NCBI GenBank assembly: GCA_963785425.1
Contig: CAWAVG010000004.1
Coordinates: 1,240,001 to 1,304,000 of the forward strand
DNA: 64,000 nucleotides
Direction: 5' to 3'
DNA from: RYN-133 sp963785425
Lineage (GTDB): Bacteria > Actinomycetota > Actinomycetes > Mycobacteriales > Jatrophihabitantaceae
Within the stretch, counting starts at the first letter, position 1, and each line of letters begins with the position of its first letter. The translations under genes and the position numbers were made by a program. The notes beneath the pieces were generated by a model. That model made no database searches. It was not told the DNA's origin and worked only from the letters and a program-made list of their open reading frames with translations. Of this stretch, positions 52,637 through 61,382 are shown piece after piece.

Positions 52637-54076
52637 CTACTGCGGCACCGGCGACGCGGCGGCCTGCTTCTCGAACACCTCGGTGATCTGCTCGACCGTC
52701 ATCTCCTTGGTCTCGGGCAGGAACTTCGCGACGAACGCGATCGCAAGGACACAGAGCACGGCGAAGCACACCAACACCCAGTCGAGACCGATCGCACGCT
52801 GCGACGCGGGGAAGGCCTCGATCAGGGCGTAGTTCGCCACCCAGTCGACGGTCGCGGCGATCGACGCGGCCTGGCCGCGCACCGAGGTCGGGAACATCTC
52901 GCCCTGGATGAGCCACCCCGTCCCGCCGACCCCGATCGCGAACGACGCGATGAACAGGCTCAGGCCGGTCATGCCGACCCACACGCGGGCGTCGCCGCTC
53001 AGCGCGCCCAGGCCGATGGCCGCGACGATCGCGAAGAAGGCCATGCCCGCGAAGCCGCCCATCGCCAGCTTGCGGCGGCCGATCCTGTCGATGTACCGGA
53101 AGGCGAAGAACGTCGCGATCACGTTCACCAGCGTCATGATCGTCGTCACCGCGATCGTGGCGGTCGCGGTGTCGACGAGCGAGCTGCCGCTCTGGAAGTA
53201 CGACGCCATCAGCGTCGGGCCGTAGTAGAGCGGGACGTTGATACCGGTGATCTGCTGGAACACGAAGAAGATGCACACGATGTAGAGCGCGCGCCGCACG
53301 CCGGGAGTCCAACCCTTCGCCGCGGCGCGCTGCGTCTTCGCGTCTTCCTGCTCGAGCCGGTGCGCGGTGTACTCGACGTCCTCGGTGGTCACGTCGACGC
53401 CGAGCTTCTCGAATGCCGCCTGCGCGTCGTCGTACTTACCGGTGCGGATGAGCCACCGCGGCGATTCGGGCATCTCGACGCGCAGGATCAGACCGACGAT
53501 CGCGGGCACGGCGCCGAGGCCGAAGAACCAGCGCCAGTCGACATCGGACGCGTTGGGCCAGATCTTGAGGATGACCAGCGCGATGACGTAGGAGATGAGG
53601 ATGCCGACGGTGATCATCCACTGCTGCAGCATCGCCAGCGAGCCGCGCCGCTTGGCCGGCGCGTACTCGGAGATGTACGCGGTGGCGATCGCCGAGTCGG
53701 CGCCGATCGCGAGGCCGATGAGCGTGCGCGCGATCATCAGGATGCTCACGTGCCAGGTGAACGCGCTCAGCAAGGCACCGACCGCGTAGATCAGCGCGTC
53801 GGCGACGAGCAGTTTCTTGCGGCCGAACCTGTCGGTGAGCGGACCGGCGAGCAGCGCGCCGGCGGCAGCGCCGAGCGATGCGCCCGCAACCAGGTAGCCC
53901 GTGCCGAAGCTGTTGAGCTGGTACGGGATGAACTGCAGGGCGGCGCCGATGTTGGCCGTGTCGTAGCCGAAGAGGAACCCACCCAGGGTCGCGAGCAGCG
54001 TCAGCGACCAGATGAACTTGGTCGGGACGTTGTCGTCGAGTTTCTCGAGGGCGTTGGTGCGGGACGTCGTCGTCAT
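52637..54076 (-). CDS. sugar porter family MFS transporter
   Basis: A transporter of 479 residues with 12 helices and the sugar porter signatures: GGFLFGYDTANIGAA in helix 1, GPLTDRFGRKKLLVADA (motif A), ESPRWLIRTGKYDDA, QQITGINVPLYYGPTLM in helix 7 and FLPETKEMTVEQI at the end. It should bring in a hexose, pentose or polyol by proton symport. The large gap region downstream holds repeats. It is divergent from thyA. The specific sugar is not clear. Confidence 0.92.
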   Translation of the reverse strand: MTTTSRTNALEKLDDNVPTKFIWSLTLLATLGGFLFGYDTANIGAALQFIPYQLNSFGTGYLVAGASLGAAAGALLAGPLTDRFGRKKLLVADALIYAVGALLSAFTWHVSILMIARTLIGLAIGADSAIATAYISEYAPAKRRGSLAMLQQWMITVGILISYVIALVILKIWPNASDVDWRWFFGLGAVPAIVGLILRVEMPESPRWLIRTGKYDDAQAAFEKLGVDVTTEDVEYTAHRLEQEDAKTQRAAAKGWTPGVRRALYIVCIFFVFQQITGINVPLYYGPTLMASYFQSGSSLVDTATATIAVTTIMTLVNVIATFFAFRYIDRIGRRKLAMGGFAGMAFFAIVAAIGLGALSGDARVWVGMTGLSLFIASFAIGVGGTGWLIQGEMFPTSVRGQAASIAATVDWVANYALIEAFPASQRAIGLDWVLVCFAVLCVLAIAFVAKFLPETKEMTVEQITEVFEKQAAASPVPQ

Positions 54077-54178
54077 GGCAAGCCTGTTCTGTCCGGTCCT
54101 CGATTCGCGTCCAAACGCGTACCCGGAATGTCCGGATGTGAAACCGCCGCCCTGCGGCCCCGCGTCCGGCCGCCGGGT

Positions 54179-54194
54179 TAGGCTGCGGCGCATG
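54179..54194 (+). promoter_or_regulatory. leaderless promoter of thyA
   Basis: TAGGCT at 54179-54184, seven bases, then ATG 54192. It lies in the 115-base gap shared with the divergent sugar transporter. No ribosome site is present. Confidence 0.4.
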
Positions 54195-54992
54195 GTGGCC
54201 GACACCCAGTACGAGGACCTTCTGCGCCACGTTCTCGAGCGCGGCACCCACAAGGACGACCGCACCGGCACCGGCACCCGCTCGGTGTTCGGGCACCAGT
54301 TGCGCTACGACCTCTCGGCCGGTTTCCCCTTGATCACCACGAAGCGGGTGCACTTCCGCTCGGTGGCCTACGAGCTGCTCTGGTTCCTGCGCGGCGAGTC
54401 GAACGTGGGCTGGCTGCAGGAACACGGCGTCACGATCTGGGACGAGTGGGCGACACCCGACGGCGAGCTCGGGCCGGTCTACGGCGTGCAGTGGCGCTCC
54501 TGGCCCACTCCGGACGGACGGCACATCGACCAGATCCAGGCGGTGCTCGACCAGCTGCGCAGCAACCCCGACTCGCGCCGGCTGATCGTGAGCGCGTGGA
54601 ACGTCGGCGAGATCCAGAACATGGCGCTGCCGCCGTGCCACGCGTTCTTCCAGTTCTACGTGGCCGACGGAAAGCTCTCCTGCCAGCTCTACCAGCGCAG
54701 CGCCGACCTGTTCCTGGGCGTGCCGTTCAACATCGCCTCCTACGCGCTGCTGACGCACATGGTCGCCGCGCAGGTCGGGCTCGGCGTCGGCGACTTCGTC
54801 TGGACCGGCGGCGACTGCCACATCTACGACAACCACGTCGAGCAGGTCGAGTTGCAGCTGTCGCGGGGACCGTTCCCGTTCCCGCGGCTCGAACTGCGCC
54901 CGGCGCCGTCACTGTTCGACTACGGCTACGAGCACTTCGACGTCGTCGGCTACGAGCACCACCCGGGCATCAAGGCCCCCGTCGCCGTCTAG
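54192..54992 (+). CDS. thyA: thymidylate synthase
   Basis: The folate-dependent ThyA enzyme, 266 residues, that methylates dUMP to dTMP. The catalytic cysteine is Cys149 in ALPPCHAFFQFYV. Other family segments are DRTGTGTRSVFGHQLRYDL, FPLITTKRVHFRS and SADLFLGVPFNIASYA. Its by-product dihydrofolate is recycled by the DHFR encoded 58 bases downstream. The sequence is typical for the family throughout. Confidence 0.97.
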   Translation: MVADTQYEDLLRHVLERGTHKDDRTGTGTRSVFGHQLRYDLSAGFPLITTKRVHFRSVAYELLWFLRGESNVGWLQEHGVTIWDEWATPDGELGPVYGVQWRSWPTPDGRHIDQIQAVLDQLRSNPDSRRLIVSAWNVGEIQNMALPPCHAFFQFYVADGKLSCQLYQRSADLFLGVPFNIASYALLTHMVAAQVGLGVGDFVWTGGDCHIYDNHVEQVELQLSRGPFPFPRLELRPAPSLFDYGYEHFDVVGYEHHPGIKAPVAV

Positions 54993-55050
54993 CCCACGCC
55001 ATGAGCTCGCTCGACAAAGCACGTCCCGCGATTTCTCGGGGACCACGGAG

Positions 55051-55518
55051 GTGATCGGGCTCATCTGGGCCCAGGCCGCCAACGGCGTCATCGGGCGCGA
55101 CAATGCCATCCCGTGGCACGTCCCCGAGGACATGAAGCACTTCCGCACCGTCACCGCCGGCTCCACCGTGCTCATGGGACGGCGCACCTGGGAGTCGTTG
55201 CCGGCCCGGTTCCGTCCGTTGCCGGGGCGCCGCAACCTCGTGCTGACGCGCTCGGCGACGTGGACGGCCGATGGCGCCGAGGTCGTGCATTCTTTGGACG
55301 ACGCGCTGGCCGGCGACGTGTGGGTGATCGGCGGCGCCGACGTCTACGCCGCGGCCCTGCCGCGCGCCGACGTGCTCGAGGTGACCGAACTGCAACAGCC
55401 GTTCGACGGCGACGTCCACGCGCCGCCGATCGACTCGTCCTGGGGCATCGAGAGTGACAGCGGCTGGCAGCAGTCGACCGCCGGCCCGACGTTCCGCTGG
55501 CTGCGCTACGTCCGCTGA
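55051..55518 (+). CDS. folA: dihydrofolate reductase
   Basis: A DHFR of 155 residues that reduces dihydrofolate with NADPH. Diagnostic segments are LIWAQAANGVIGRDNAIPWH, the acidic active-site residue in PEDMKHFR, VLMGRRTWESLP and VWVIGGADVY. The GTG start lies directly after GGAG, with GGGGA a better-placed ribosome site a few bases earlier. It follows thyA, the usual pairing for dTMP synthesis. Confidence 0.96.
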   Translation: MIGLIWAQAANGVIGRDNAIPWHVPEDMKHFRTVTAGSTVLMGRRTWESLPARFRPLPGRRNLVLTRSATWTADGAEVVHSLDDALAGDVWVIGGADVYAAALPRADVLEVTELQQPFDGDVHAPPIDSSWGIESDSGWQQSTAGPTFRWLRYVR

Positions 55519-55523
55519 GCGCC

Positions 55524-55576
55524 TTTCCCCGCTGCTGCTCGCTTCCGGGCGTCCGAACCGAGCACCAGCGGGGAAA
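55524..55576. terminator. hairpin between convergent folA and xthA
   Basis: Arms at 55524-55541 (TTTCCCCGCTGCTGCTCG) and 55559-55576 are inverted repeats of 18 bases with one mismatch and a 17-base loop. The arms carry TTT and AAA at the ends, so the element can serve both convergent genes as a bidirectional terminator. Confidence 0.65.
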
Positions 55577-55586
55577 CCCCCGGGCA

Positions 55587-56378
55587 TCAGAGCGTGAAGT
55601 CGACGACCACCGGGGCGTGATCGGACGGGCCGGTGCCCTTGCGCGCCTCGCGGTCGACATAGGCATCGGCCACCGCCGACGCGAGCCCGGACGAGGCGTA
55701 CACCAGGTCGATGCGCATCCCCATGTTCTTGTGGAACATGCCCGCCCGGTAGTCCCAGTACGTGTAGGGCGTGTCGTACTTCAACGCGCGCGGGACGACG
55801 TCCGTGAGCCCCAGTGCCCGCAGTTCGGCGAGCGCAGCACGTTCCGGCGCGCTGATGTGGGTGGCACCGTGCACCGCCCTCGCGTCCCACACGTCGGCGT
55901 CGGTCGGGGCGATGTTGAAGTCGCCCATCACCACGAACCGCTCGGTCAGCTCAGCCACGATCGTCGCCCGCAGCGCGGCAAGCCACGCCAGCTTGTACTC
56001 GTAGTGCGGATGCCCCACCTCGCGCCCGTTCGGCACGTACACAGTCCACACCCGCACGCCACCGCACGTCGCGCCCATCGCCCGCGGCTCGGTCGAAGCG
56101 AACATCGCGTCCTCGGGCTGGTAGCCCGGCTCGTCGACCAGCCCGCGCCGCGCGTCCGCGATACCGACACGCGACAGGATCGCGACGCCGTTCCATCGGC
56201 CCGTCCCGAACGTCGCCGACTCGTACCCGAGCGCCCCGATCTCGTCGGACGGGAACGCGTCGTCCGATGTCTTGATCTCTTGCAGGCACAGCACGTCCGG
56301 CTCGGCCGTGCCGAGCCAGTCGAGCAGGCGGGGGAGGCGGGCGGTCACCGAGTTGACGTTCCAGGTGGCGATGCGCAC
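55587..56378 (-). CDS. xthA: exodeoxyribonuclease III family AP endonuclease
   Basis: An Mg-dependent DNA repair nuclease of 263 residues. Motifs are MRIATWNVNSVTARLPRLLD, LCLQEIKTSDDAFP, NGVAILSR, VVMGDFNIAP and GPSDHAPVVVDF, which give the metal ligands and the catalytic Asp/His pair. It cleaves at abasic sites. It is convergent with folA and divergent from the gene at 56415. Confidence 0.95.
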   Translation of the reverse strand: MRIATWNVNSVTARLPRLLDWLGTAEPDVLCLQEIKTSDDAFPSDEIGALGYESATFGTGRWNGVAILSRVGIADARRGLVDEPGYQPEDAMFASTEPRAMGATCGGVRVWTVYVPNGREVGHPHYEYKLAWLAALRATIVAELTERFVVMGDFNIAPTDADVWDARAVHGATHISAPERAALAELRALGLTDVVPRALKYDTPYTYWDYRAGMFHKNMGMRIDLVYASSGLASAVADAYVDREARKGTGPSDHAPVVVDFTL

Positions 56379-56402
56379 CCGCCGAGCCTAGTGAGCCCGG
56401 CC

Positions 56403-56417
56403 TACCCTGGACCCGTG
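56403..56417 (+). promoter_or_regulatory. leaderless promoter of the gene at 56415
   Basis: TACCCT at 56403-56408, six bases, then GTG 56415, in the short gap divergent from xthA. Confidence 0.45.
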
Positions 56418-56804
56418 GCCGCCTCGTACCGTTTCGCCGCCCACCCGCAGTGGCTGCTCGGCCACGTGGCGGTGCTGGCCGCGGCGGTCACGATGGTGCT
56501 GCTCGGACGGTGGCAGCTGACGGTGTCCGAGAGCAAGGGCTTCAGCATCCAGAACTTCGGGTACGCGCTGCAGTGGTGGGCGTTCTCGGTCGCGGCGATC
56601 TACATCTGGGTACGAGTGCTGCGTGACCGTGCGCGCAGCGAACCGTCGCGGCAGTCACAGCCGCCCGCTCCCGAGCCGGTGCGTGACGAACCGGTCGCCT
56701 ACCGTCGCTACGTGATGCCCACCGATGTCGACTCGACCGGCGATCCCGAACTGACCCGGTACAACGCCTACCTGCGCTCGCTGGATCGCGGCACCGATGG
56801 CTGA
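56415..56804 (+). CDS. small two-helix membrane protein
   Basis: A protein of 129 residues with helices at about 12-30 (LLGHVAVLAAAVTMVLLG) and 47-66 (LQWWAFSVAAIYIWVRVL), then a proline-rich, charged tail ending in DPELTRYNAYLRSLDRG. The layout and tail motif match the protein coupled to ctaG at 49417-49776. The stop overlaps the next gene by eight bases. Function unknown. Confidence 0.7.
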   Translation: MAASYRFAAHPQWLLGHVAVLAAAVTMVLLGRWQLTVSESKGFSIQNFGYALQWWAFSVAAIYIWVRVLRDRARSEPSRQSQPPAPEPVRDEPVAYRRYVMPTDVDSTGDPELTRYNAYLRSLDRGTDG

Positions 56805-57171
56805 GCTGTCGCTCGCCCAGCCGCCGGTACCGGCGGATCGGCTCGCAGCGGCCTCCGGCGCGCTGACCCGCTACCGGGTGATGGCCTTCGTCACGGGTGT
56901 GGTGCTGCTGCTCGGCTGCCTCGCCCTGGTGCTCAAGGCATTGGACGTGCCGCACATGGAGCCGGCCACCGGAATCGTCTGGGTGGCGCACGGCTATCTG
57001 TACCTCGTGTACGTGGTGGTCACCGCGATGCTCGGTGTGAAGCTGCGCTGGCCATTGCTGCGCTTCGCGCTCGTGATGCTGGCGGGCACGATTCCCACGA
57101 TGTCCTTCGTGGCCGAGCATTTCGTGACGCGCGCTGCGCGCTCGGCCGGCGACATCGACGCCACAAAGTAA
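56797..57171 (+). CDS. DUF3817 membrane protein
   Basis: A protein of 124 residues with three helices, matching DUF3817: RYRVMAFVTGVVLLLGCLAL, GIVWVAHGYLYLVYVVVTAM and LLRFALVMLAGTIPTMSFV followed by EHFVTRAA. Its function is unknown, but it is conserved in actinobacteria. It overlaps the preceding small membrane protein gene, so both are probably made together. Confidence 0.82.
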   Translation: MAELSLAQPPVPADRLAAASGALTRYRVMAFVTGVVLLLGCLALVLKALDVPHMEPATGIVWVAHGYLYLVYVVVTAMLGVKLRWPLLRFALVMLAGTIPTMSFVAEHFVTRAARSAGDIDATK

Positions 57172-57217
57172 TACGAGCGGGGCAGATCAGGCGCAACATC
57201 ATGAGAGCCTGTCGGAC

Positions 57218-59647
57218 ATGCGTCGTTTCCGTGCCCTGATCTTGCTCACCGCGGCCGCCCTGGTCGCGACCACGGCGAGCGCGCTCGCGCCGGCAGCGGC
57301 CGTGACCGACCCCGGCACGACGACGATCACGTTGTTCCTGAAGGCGCCGCACCCGGCCGCGCTCCAGCGTCTCGCCGACGGCTCACGGCCTGTCGCGGAC
57401 GGCGCGCCTCGCCGCCCTGCGCACCCTCGTCCCGAGTGCCGCCGAGCACGACGAGATCGCGCGCACCCTGCGGTGGCAGGGCCTGCGCGTCGTCGGCCAA
57501 ACCGCCTGGTCGATCACCGTGCGGGGCGACGCCGCCACGTCCGCCCAGCTGTTCGGACGTCCGCCCGTGCCGGCCGGCGCGAGCGCGCGGGCGCGGGCGC
57601 GGGCTTCGGTACGCGCGCTGCCGCGCGTCCCCCTGGGCCTGTCGCAGTTCGTCTCGGTGGCCTTTCCCACCACGGGCACCGTCGCGATCTACCACCACTC
57701 CACCGGGCACGCTGGCCGGCGGCGCGTTCCGCAACGCCTACGCGCCCGCGAGGACGACGCCGTCCACCGGACAGAACGACGGGCAGGCCACCGTCGCGAC
57801 CATCCAGCTCGCGAACTTCTACGGGTTGGTGCCGGGCCAGTTCTCCAACAGCCAGCACGCGACCGACCTCGCCACCTACGCCGGCCAACCACGGTCTCAC
57901 CGATCCGGTCGCGAACGGCAACTACGTGGCGGTGAAGGTCGACGGCGGCCCGAGCACCCGCGACGACACCCAGGGCGGCGACATCGAGGTCGCGCTCGAC
58001 CAGGAGTCGATCCTGTCTACGGCGCCGTCTGCGCACCAGCAGGCCTACTTCGCCCCGAACGACTCGACGGCGCACTTCAACGACGCGTTCTCGAGTGTCT
58101 TCGACGACGTCGTGGGCAACAGGTTCGCGACGCACAAGAACCCGCACATCGTCGCTTTGTCGTCGTCGTGGGGTCAGTGCGAGAGCGGGACGGGCGCCAA
58201 GGCGATCCACAGCCTCGAACCGATCCTGCAGTCGCTCACCGCGGCGGGTGTGACCGTGTTCGCGTCGTCCGGCGACGCCGGCATCTACGACTGCTTCGAC
58301 GGCGCCGACCCAACCACGCAGGCCGACGTCGACTACCCCGGCTCATCGCCGTCGGTGATCTCGGCCGGCGGCACGCACCTGCGCGCGGCGACGAACGCGC
58401 CGAACACCGGTACCAACTGGACCGACTCCGCCTGGACGTGCCAGAACTCGGCCGACTGCGAGTTCAGCAACGGCGGGACGGGCGGCGGCCGCTCGGGCGA
58501 GGCGTACACGCGCAACGCCTCCGACGCGTTCAGCGGCTTCCCGGCGCCGATCTGGCAGCACGCCGCGATCACCAACGCGCCGTTCCGCAACAACGCCAAG
58601 CGTCTCGTCCCCGATATCGCCGCTGACGGCGCACCCTCGTCCGGCTTCGCCATCTACACCGGTGATCGCGCGAACTCGGGCTGCGGCTGCAACAACCCGA
58701 CGGTCGGTGGCACCAGCCTGTCGTCGCCGGTCTCGGCCGCGCTGCTCACGAACGCGTTGGCCGGCGCCGGCCACACGACGGGGGCCGGCGACATCCACGG
58801 CGCGCTCTACTCGGCGTATCACGCGTCGCGGTCGCAGCGGAACACCAACCCGGCCAAGGCGATCCGCGATGTCACCTCGGGCCGCAACGGCAGCCCGAAC
58901 GACCGTCAGAGCGACCCGTCGGTGAACGCGCAACCGGGCTTCGACACCGTCAGCGGCGTCGGCGCCGTCCTGTGGCCGGCGGTCGTGCCGTACATCTACG
59001 ACAAGCACGCTCCGGTGGTGCGTGCCGCGCAGCTGAGCCAGCCGCACCCGTTCGGATCGCGGTGGCGCAACGTCGCCGCCGCGTGGCGGGTGGCACCGGG
59101 CAGCGACCCGCGTCTGCTCGGCCCGACACACGTCACTATCCGGCGCCTGGGGGCAGGCAAGGCGCTGGTGAGCAACTACTTCTACCCGCCGTCGGGTCGG
59201 CGCGCCTTCACCGGCGTGCCCGGCTCGACCTACCAGCTGATCGTCGCGGCGCGTGACATCGCGCGGCACCAGTCGCCGGCGCGGACGAGCTCGGTGAACG
59301 TGCCGCTCGACGACCTGAGGTTCACGCACGGCTCCAAGTGGCAGCGGGTCAACCGCGCCGGCGACATCGCCGGGTCGCACCTGAACGCGTCGAAGCGGGG
59401 CGCGGTGGCGACGGCCGGCGGCTTCGGCCGCACCTACGCGGTGCGGGTGCACGTCGGCCCCGGGGCGGGCGTGCTGGGCGTGGGCCTGCGGGGCCACCGC
59501 GTCGCGACGCTCAACCTGCACGCGGCCCACTCGGGCGTGCGTTCGTTCCGCTTCTACACCAGTGCCACCCGAGCCGGGCGCAGCTTCACCTTCACCGACC
59601 TGACCAACAAGTGGGTCTCGCTGGACGCGCTGTGGGTCACCTTCTGA
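57218..59647 (+). pseudogene. secreted S53 (sedolisin) peptidase, frame interrupted
   Basis: The gene encodes a signal peptide (ILLTAAALVATTASALAPAA), a pro-domain (TLRWQGLRVVGQTAWSITVR), and a sedolisin catalytic domain with GGDIEVALDQES (Glu/Asp pair), SSGDAGIYDC (oxyanion Asp) and GGTSLSSPVSAALL (nucleophile Ser). A beta-rich C-terminal domain of about 200 residues follows. In the pro-domain the frame shifts near 57383, 57706 and 57883, each by one extra base, with net zero, so the catalytic part reads in the starting frame. Sedolisins are acid-active serine peptidases; this one would be exported. Confidence 0.8.
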
Positions 59648-60038
59648 CGATGCGCACGGTCGCCGACGCCGTTGCCACCAACGTGCCGTCCGGGTCGGTG
59701 AGCGAGCCTTCGAGGAACGCGATCGTCTTGCCGCGGTGCACGACCCGGCCGTGACCGAGCAGCCGCCCCGGTGGTGCGGGACGTACGAAGCTCGTCTTGA
59801 GCTCGAGCGTCGGGGCGACGTGATCGGACGGCAGCTGCGCGAGCAACGCGCTCGAGGCCACCGCGTCGAGCATGGCGGTGAGGAAGCCGCCCTGCACGTT
59901 GCCCATCAGGTTCAGGAAGTCGGGACGGGCCAGGAACTCCGCCTCCGCCTCGCCGCGCTCGGCGTCGGCCGACAGCAGCCGGTAGCCGAGCAGCTCGACG
60001 GCGGGCGGCAGCTTCCGTCCGCCCGGGAACTCGCTCAT
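59637..60038 (-). CDS. PaaI-type hotdog thioesterase
   Basis: A protein of 133 residues with the hotdog fold of the PaaI/YdiI group: FLNLMGNVQGGFLTAMLDAV contains the Asn/Gly/Gly and acidic catalytic region, and LELKTSFVRPAPPGRLLGHG and RTIAF-like RGKTIAFLEGSL follow. It should hydrolyse an acyl-CoA, possibly phenylacetyl or another aryl-CoA. ATG 60038 is chosen because the upstream continuation of the frame is a palindromic repeat. Confidence 0.85.
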   Translation of the reverse strand: MSEFPGGRKLPPAVELLGYRLLSADAERGEAEAEFLARPDFLNLMGNVQGGFLTAMLDAVASSALLAQLPSDHVAPTLELKTSFVRPAPPGRLLGHGRVVHRGKTIAFLEGSLTDPDGTLVATASATVRIVRR

Positions 60039-60066
60039 GCCGGCCGCACGGGCCCGGAACCGAGGC

Positions 60067-60136
60067 ACGTTGCACCCGGCATCGTCGCTCGGACGGCGTC
60101 GATGACGGTCCTCAGCGACGATGCCGGGTGCAACGT
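60067..60136. repeat. intergenic palindromic repeat, family 2, copy 2
   Basis: Perfect 23-base arms at 60067-60089 and 60114-60136 surround a 24-base loop (60090-60113). The core is GGCATCGTCGCT / AGCGACGATGCC. It matches copy 1 at 52507-52576 in length and in nearly all arm positions. It lies between the sigma factor and thioesterase genes. Confidence 0.9.
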
Positions 60137-60156
60137 CGCCTGACGGACCGCGGTGC

Positions 60157-60681
60157 TCATCCGGTCCTCCGCTCGCCCCGGCCGCCGTGGGCAACGACGA
60201 GATCGGCCCGGGCCCGCGCCACCCGCGAGCGGATCGTCCCGACCGGGCAGCCGCACACGTCGGCGGCCTCGGGATAGGTCAGCCCGACCAGCTGGGTGAG
60301 CACGAACGCCTCGCGGCGCTCGTCGTCGAGCGCGTCGAGCAGATCGTGCAGCGCCACCGACTCGGCATGGTCGGGGTGCGGCTCGGCGGCGCCGATCGCA
60401 GCCCGCCCCTTGACCGCGGCGCGCACCGCGTCGGCGCACACGCGGCGGGCGATCGAGAGCAGCCACGTGCGCGCCGCGGAGCGCCCGGCGAAGCGGTGCA
60501 GGCCGGCGAAGGCGCGCGCGTAGGTCTCCTGCACGAGATCCTCGGCCGTGGCGGCGGAGCCGAGGTGGCGGCACAGCCGCCACACATCCGTCTGGCTGGC
60601 CCGCACGAACGCGGTGGCGGCGGCGGTGTCTCCGGAGCGGGCGGACAGCGCGAGCTCGGTCAGCTCGTCCATCCTCGCCAT
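60157..60681 (-). CDS. ECF-type RNA polymerase sigma factor
   Basis: An extracytoplasmic-function sigma factor of 174 residues. Region 2 is DVWRLCRHLGSAATAEDLVQ followed by ETYARAFAGLHRF, and region 4 is REAFVLTQLVGLTYPEAADV / GCPVGTIRSRVARARADL. There is no C-terminal sensor domain. It resembles mycobacterial SigC in general form. The divergent gene codes for a zinc-binding anti-sigma-like protein coupled to copper genes, so the sigma factor probably controls copper supply. ATG 60672 is an alternative start. Confidence 0.9.
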   Translation of the reverse strand: MARMDELTELALSARSGDTAAATAFVRASQTDVWRLCRHLGSAATAEDLVQETYARAFAGLHRFAGRSAARTWLLSIARRVCADAVRAAVKGRAAIGAAEPHPDHAESVALHDLLDALDDERREAFVLTQLVGLTYPEAADVCGCPVGTIRSRVARARADLVVAHGGRGERRTG

Positions 60682-60697
60682 CCATTCTTCCGAGTCC

Positions 60698-60726
60698 GGG
60701 AACCGTTCGCCCCCTCGCCACGACTA
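60698..60726 (+). promoter_or_regulatory. possible ECF-sigma promoter of the copper operon
   Basis: GGGAACC at 60698-60704, 16 bases, then CGACTA at 60721. This resembles the GGAAC / CG-rich pattern of ECF promoters and lies 9 bases before GTG 60735. The match to any particular sigma group is not exact. Confidence 0.35.
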
Positions 60727-60734
60727 CTACTTAT

Positions 60735-61382
60735 GTGCGCTGCGACCGGTTCCGCGAAGCGGCTTCGGCCCGCCTCGACGACGAGCCTGTCGGGACGGCC
60801 GAGGCGAACCTCGACCACCACGCCGCGATCTGCCCCGATTGTGCCCGATGGCTCGCCGAGGCGACGCGGCTGACCCGGCAGGTGCGCCTCTCGGCGGTCG
60901 ACGTGCCCGACCTGTCGGCTGCGATCCTCGCCGATGTCGTGCTGCCGACCCGGCGGGTGCTGCGCCGGCGGCTGTGGCTGCGCGCCGTGCTCGGGCTGGT
61001 GGCGGTCGTGCAGCTCGCGATCGGCATCCCGTCGCTCGCGGGCATCGGGGTGGGTATGGCGATGTCGACCCACATCGCGCACGAGAGTGCTGCCTGGGAC
61101 ATCGCGGTGGGCGTCGCCTTCCTGGCCGCGGCGTTCGCCCCACGGCGGGCCGCCGGGCTCGTGCCGCTGCTCGGCACGTTCGTCGTCGTGCTCGCCGTGC
61201 TGTCGGCGCACGACCTGATCGACGGCGAGGTCACCACGGCCCGCGAGCTGACGCACCTGGCGACGGTGCTCGGACTGGTGTTGCTCGTGCTGCTCGATCG
61301 CACTGAGCGGGCCCTGCCGCCGCGGCGGGCGCGTCCGGTCAGCGAGACGCCGAGCACGCGGAGACTGCGGGGCGCAGCATGA
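60735..61382 (+). CDS. zinc-finger (zf-HC2) anti-sigma-like membrane protein
   Basis: A protein of 215 residues. The N-terminus has the zinc-binding anti-sigma motif HHAAICPDCARWLAEA (HxxxCxxC) after MRCDRFREAASARL. From about residue 85 there are four to five membrane helices (LWLRAVLGLVAVVQLAIGIP and others). It should bind and restrain the divergent sigma factor and respond to a membrane or envelope signal. Its stop overlaps the CopC-CopD start (ATGA), tying it to copper transport. Confidence 0.82.
   Translation: MRCDRFREAASARLDDEPVGTAEANLDHHAAICPDCARWLAEATRLTRQVRLSAVDVPDLSAAILADVVLPTRRVLRRRLWLRAVLGLVAVVQLAIGIPSLAGIGVGMAMSTHIAHESAAWDIAVGVAFLAAAFAPRRAAGLVPLLGTFVVVLAVLSAHDLIDGEVTTARELTHLATVLGLVLLVLLDRTERALPPRRARPVSETPSTRRLRGAA

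Noticed and set aside
57390..57890. Arg/Pro-rich low-complexity domain in the S53 peptidase
   Set aside because: It comes from reading the wrong frame between frameshifts; the other frames give a normal pro-domain.
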